A stretch of DNA of 64,000 nt from Pegea sp. RAD2-039 (Eukaryota > Chordata > Thaliacea > Salpida > Salpidae): NCBI GenBank assembly GCA_034620365.1, contig JAQGEQ010000305.1, forward strand, positions 806,001 through 870,000, in the 5' to 3' direction. The notes below the pieces were generated by a model. The model searched no databases and had not been told where the DNA came from. It was given only the letters and a program-made list of their open reading frames with translations. A program made the translations under genes and the position numbers. Positions 60,668 to 64,000 of the stretch are shown one piece after another; the first letter of the stretch is position 1; each line of letters begins with the position of its first letter.

Positions 60668-61951
60668 ATGACTAATGATAAAAGAGCACATTCAAGTAAA
60701 CGACCAAATTTCAAGTATAAATCGTCTCGGAGACAATATCCAAGTACTCTGACTTCATCTAATGGTATCCAACTGCAAAATATTACTCGTAAAAGAGTTC
60801 ATCACGAAAATTTAACTGAACTCAGAGAACCACGACATTGCGCCGCGCGTAATTATTGCGTCACATTAGTCAGTATTATTATAGCATGTGGAATTGGAAC
60901 TGTAGTAGGCTATGGAATATTTCATAGCGCTTCTAAGTCTCGAAATGGAGATGGAAGCAGTAACTTTGATGGTGAACCTGATCTGACTCGGATAGGTGAT
61001 GAAATAATCACTTCAACTTCATTCAGTAGTTTTGAAACTGATGAGGTGACCAACAAATCCAAGCTTCACACAGTTACAAATCCTTTCAACTGTTTTCCAC
61101 AGTGTGGAAAACTTGCTGATGGAGTCGACAATCCACTTGCTCGATTCGTAAATCCTGATTCAAGTCCAGAAGATGCCACAATACCTTCCGCAGTGGCAAG
61201 AATCATTGGTGGACTCACGTCAGACATTGACAGCCACCCCTGGCAAGCTTCTTTGTGGGTGAAGTCCCACACATGTGGAGGAACCATTATCTCTTCCAAT
61301 TGGATCTTATTCACTGCTCACTGCGCTATCGAACACCCCCATGCCTCCGCGTGGACTGTTTACGTTGGTATGTCGCGTTTAAGTCGCGTTTTCGCTGCCC
61401 AAACGTCCAAAGGAAGTGATTTGATAATCCATAAATCTTTTACAACTGCTACATATGATAAAGACATCGCCTTACTCAGGTTAAAGAATCCTTTAAAGTT
61501 TGGACGAAGTGTTAGACCCATCTGCTTACAATCTGTCAGTGATGAGGTCTCCCCTGGGACAATCTGTCAGATTTCAGGATGGGGGGCTACTTATGAGGGA
61601 GGTTCAGCGGCCGACTACCTCCGAACAACTGATGTAAAAGTCTTGGATCGAAGAGTTTGTAATAGAGGTGATTGGTTGTCTGGATTAGTTAATGAAAATA
61701 TGATATGTGCTGGGAGTGTTGATGGATCGAAAGATGCGTGTCAAGGTGATTCCGGGGGTCCTTTGACATGCTTCGATAAAGCACGAAAAAGATTTTTTCT
61801 TGAAGGAGCGGTTAGTTGGGGGATTGGTTGTGGGAAGCCGAAGATGCCTGGGGTCTATACTCATGTTCCTAAGCTGAGTAATTGGGTTAGGAGTGTTGTG
61901 AATGATGTAGAACAGAAATATGGAAGAATTGGAAAAGTTGTTGCTATTTGA
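60668..61951 (+). CDS. Type II transmembrane trypsin-like serine protease 2 (intronless)
   Basis: Single exon, 427 aa, same layout as its neighbour. The cytoplasmic part is long and basic (about 65 residues), the anchor is at about residues 67-87 (VTLVSIIIACGIGTVVGYG), and the stem is short. Activation at RIIGG (about residue 178). The triad is His in FTAHC, Asp in DKDIALLRL and Ser in GDSGGPLTC; trypsin-type Asp in KDACQGD. Stem Cys in PQCGKLADG pairs with RPICLQ. The S1 domain has the usual extra disulphides (CGGTI...AHC; ICQISGWG; CNRGDW). Third-position base use is noticeably more G/C-rich than in the neighbour despite the tandem position. No sign of damage. Confidence 0.92.
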   Translation: MTNDKRAHSSKRPNFKYKSSRRQYPSTLTSSNGIQLQNITRKRVHHENLTELREPRHCAARNYCVTLVSIIIACGIGTVVGYGIFHSASKSRNGDGSSNFDGEPDLTRIGDEIITSTSFSSFETDEVTNKSKLHTVTNPFNCFPQCGKLADGVDNPLARFVNPDSSPEDATIPSAVARIIGGLTSDIDSHPWQASLWVKSHTCGGTIISSNWILFTAHCAIEHPHASAWTVYVGMSRLSRVFAAQTSKGSDLIIHKSFTTATYDKDIALLRLKNPLKFGRSVRPICLQSVSDEVSPGTICQISGWGATYEGGSAADYLRTTDVKVLDRRVCNRGDWLSGLVNENMICAGSVDGSKDACQGDSGGPLTCFDKARKRFFLEGAVSWGIGCGKPKMPGVYTHVPKLSNWVRSVVNDVEQKYGRIGKVVAI

Positions 61952-64000
61952 AAGATTTTTATGGAAGTTTTTTGACATCTAACACTTTTTATTTCATTTT
62001 TTTGTAAATTTCTGCTCTTTTTTCATTTGCCAAGTCTTTTTAAACCTCAACAATCCATTTTTTCCAAATATTTGTTGCAAATTGTTAAACTCTTTCTGTT
62101 TTTTTGTAGAATTTTTATTAACTTTTAGGAAATTTTTTGCAATGCACATTTTTTCATATGAAGCCAATATAAGAATGGAAATTAGAAGATAATAACAATA
62201 TTAGAAAGATGTAAGATTATTTTTAAACATCTGTTTTTCATCTTAAGTTTTAAGAACTTACATTTGTGAAATAAAACTGAAAATCATTTAACTGAAGAAT
62301 TTTTCATGTTTACGTAAAACTAAAGTTTATTTATTTGACTGTTAAATAAGATCAGAAATTTTAAAAGTAGTCTTCATATAAATCCAGAACATATTATTTA
62401 AACAATTTATGATTTTATTGAAAGATACAATTCATTAGAAATTTAAACATTTGTTTTTTAATTTTAGAAATTAATTTTTATTAAAATTTGATATTTGAAT
62501 AGCAGTTTTAATATTTATGTTCAAAAAAATGGTTTGAAAATTAACTCAGAGATAAACCTAATTTATAAAATGTAAACTTTTTGAACTTAGTTATTTTCTT
62601 AACATTTGCTATGATTACTAATAGCATGAAAAACTTTATAAAAATCACAAGTTAATGATACTAAACATTCTTATAATTCCTAGTAATCAATTTTATTATA
62701 TGTAGACAATTTCTAAAAGTATTTTCTTACATAAAAATCCACTTTTAATCATTTGACTAGCAGTTTCAAATTCAGTTACAAATATCATTTCTGACAAATT
62801 TATTTTGTTGTTATTTTAGAAATTGATTTTTAATATATTTGAAGTTATCATCTTAAAATATAAAAAGTTTTAGTTACATTAAGAAACTAATGAAGTAACA
62901 AAGTTCTATTTTCTCCGCTTTATTGAATTGTTTTCAAAAATCTCAACATAATCGTAAAATTTCTTAAAGTTTTCGAAAAAAGTTATTTGCTGTAATTATT
63001 GGCAGTGTTTTGATGTCCTGAGATGGAAAGAGAAGCAGATGTAATTATCACAATCGAAAACATTAAGAAGAGAATAAAGATCAATCACTACAGGCGCGCT
63101 TGCGACTAGTCAATGGGCGAATGGAACACTCGGCTGTACTTTCCTCAGGGGTGTGATGGATGCAATTACAGGGAGACTGTGAAGTCCTTGTCTTCTTTGC
63201 GGTTTTTTATTTTTTTTGCAAAATTAATAAATCGTTTAAATTTTATATAAATCTTTTCATTTCGATATTTTGTCTGACATTTATCTTATCTTTTAGTTAA
63301 AATTTAGATGGTTAGTAAGTGTCACGTTTTTGTTTCGTATTTCTATTGCATCACTTCCACCCTAAATTACAATCAAATCTAATTTGCAAATAGTTTTTAC
63401 AAGTTTCTACCAGCAGATTCCCGTGTTTCACCATTTCCTGACAAATATGATTGTTTCATGCAACTTATTTAAGAGGTACTTTTTGCTTTCAAAACTTATT
63501 CTAAAGTTGAAACACCCAAATGTGTCACTGGACCTTGTAACCCAGTTTATATTCTAAAAGTAAACTTGGATTTACTTTGAATGAAATTTATAAACAAGTT
63601 CAGATGATCAAATTGAATTTCATTCACTAACTCACGAGCGTTTGAAGTTTATTATCAAAACAAATAATCTTCAAGTCACAAGATTCTTTAAGTACAAGTA
63701 ACTTGTGACGATAAAAATATTGTGCGATATATTTAGACAGAGGAGTAGACAGAAAAACGAAGTTTGGAAAATATATAAATTGTAATAACAACATATGAAG
63801 ATCTGCGGAATCAGTGGTGATAAAAGCTATGATTTATTTGAAATCGAAGCACTTGAACCTATTTTTGACTGGTTTAAATTCTTGGACACAACCATTTGAA
63901 AAGGATTGTAGTTTGGGCTGAGGACAGGCGGGCTTGGGCTTTATTTCAGGCAACTTAAATGGCCTAGTTGATGAAGTTAGTTCCAAATACTGATTACTGC
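61952..64000. other. AT-rich intergenic DNA with one GC-rich island
   Basis: No gene seen. A GC-richer island at about 63093-63215 (containing AGGCGCGCTTGCGAC and CCTCAGGGGTGTGATGG), followed by a long T run from about 63205, could be a small RNA gene, but it fits no RNA family I know. Confidence 0.5.

Noticed and set aside
61066-61314. Minus-strand frames opposite protease 2
   Set aside because: Antisense shadows of a well-supported coding sequence.
1-64000. CRISPR arrays, bacterial operons or prokaryotic promoters
   Set aside because: Spliceosomal introns and animal gene families throughout show eukaryotic nuclear DNA; the only short-period array is the intronic minisatellite, which lacks unique spacers.

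Overview
This is AT-rich nuclear DNA from an invertebrate animal. Spliceosomal introns are present, many of them only about 50 nt long. I reconstructed five multi-exon genes by joining GT-AG exons (one donor is GC) and checking that every junction keeps frame; four of these are supported by family recall. Several genes have a 3' splice acceptor 17-49 nt before the ATG with no upstream coding exon, which fits spliced-leader trans-splicing or 5'UTR introns. A short connexin-like fragment near 37.0 kb hints at a chordate, perhaps a tunicate, but the lineage stays open.

Layout. 1-10.8 kb: AT-rich DNA with two intronless phosphatidylinositol-transfer-protein (PITP) genes on the minus strand whose sequences form a mosaic of near-identical and divergent blocks. 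10.8-15.1 kb: repeats, a broken Gypsy-like LTR retroelement fossil and a large inverted repeat. 15.1-17.1 kb: a third, divergent, intronless PITP between 79-bp inverted repeats. 17.7-24.4 kb: a complete 23-exon TBC1D9/9B Rab-GAP gene (minus strand, 1,255 aa), one intron of which is almost entirely a 16-bp minisatellite. 25.2 kb: RNF11-like RING-H2 protein (minus). 28.7 kb: a tRNA-derived SINE.

31.7-35.9 kb: MBD2/3-like gene and a membrane-anchored fibrinogen-domain protein. 37.5-46.8 kb: a large inverted duplication carrying two almost identical 9-exon genes for a secreted 597-aa protein I do not recognise, divergently arranged around a repeat-rich spacer. 47.1-52.3 kb: LINE 3' fragments and other interspersed repeats. 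52.9-56.1 kb: a complete 13-exon CWF19L1 gene. 57.0-57.7 kb: a C-type-lectin-like locus with a membrane segment, probably decayed or with unresolved splicing. 59.1-62.0 kb: two tandem intronless type II membrane serine proteases. The rest, to 64 kb, is AT-rich with one GC-rich island near 63.1 kb.

There is no operon-like arrangement. The genes are a mixture of housekeeping functions (lipid transfer, Rab GAP, ubiquitin ligase, chromatin, splicing/debranching cofactor) and lineage-specific secreted or surface proteins. All family assignments come from reading the translations and recalling the families; no searches were run.
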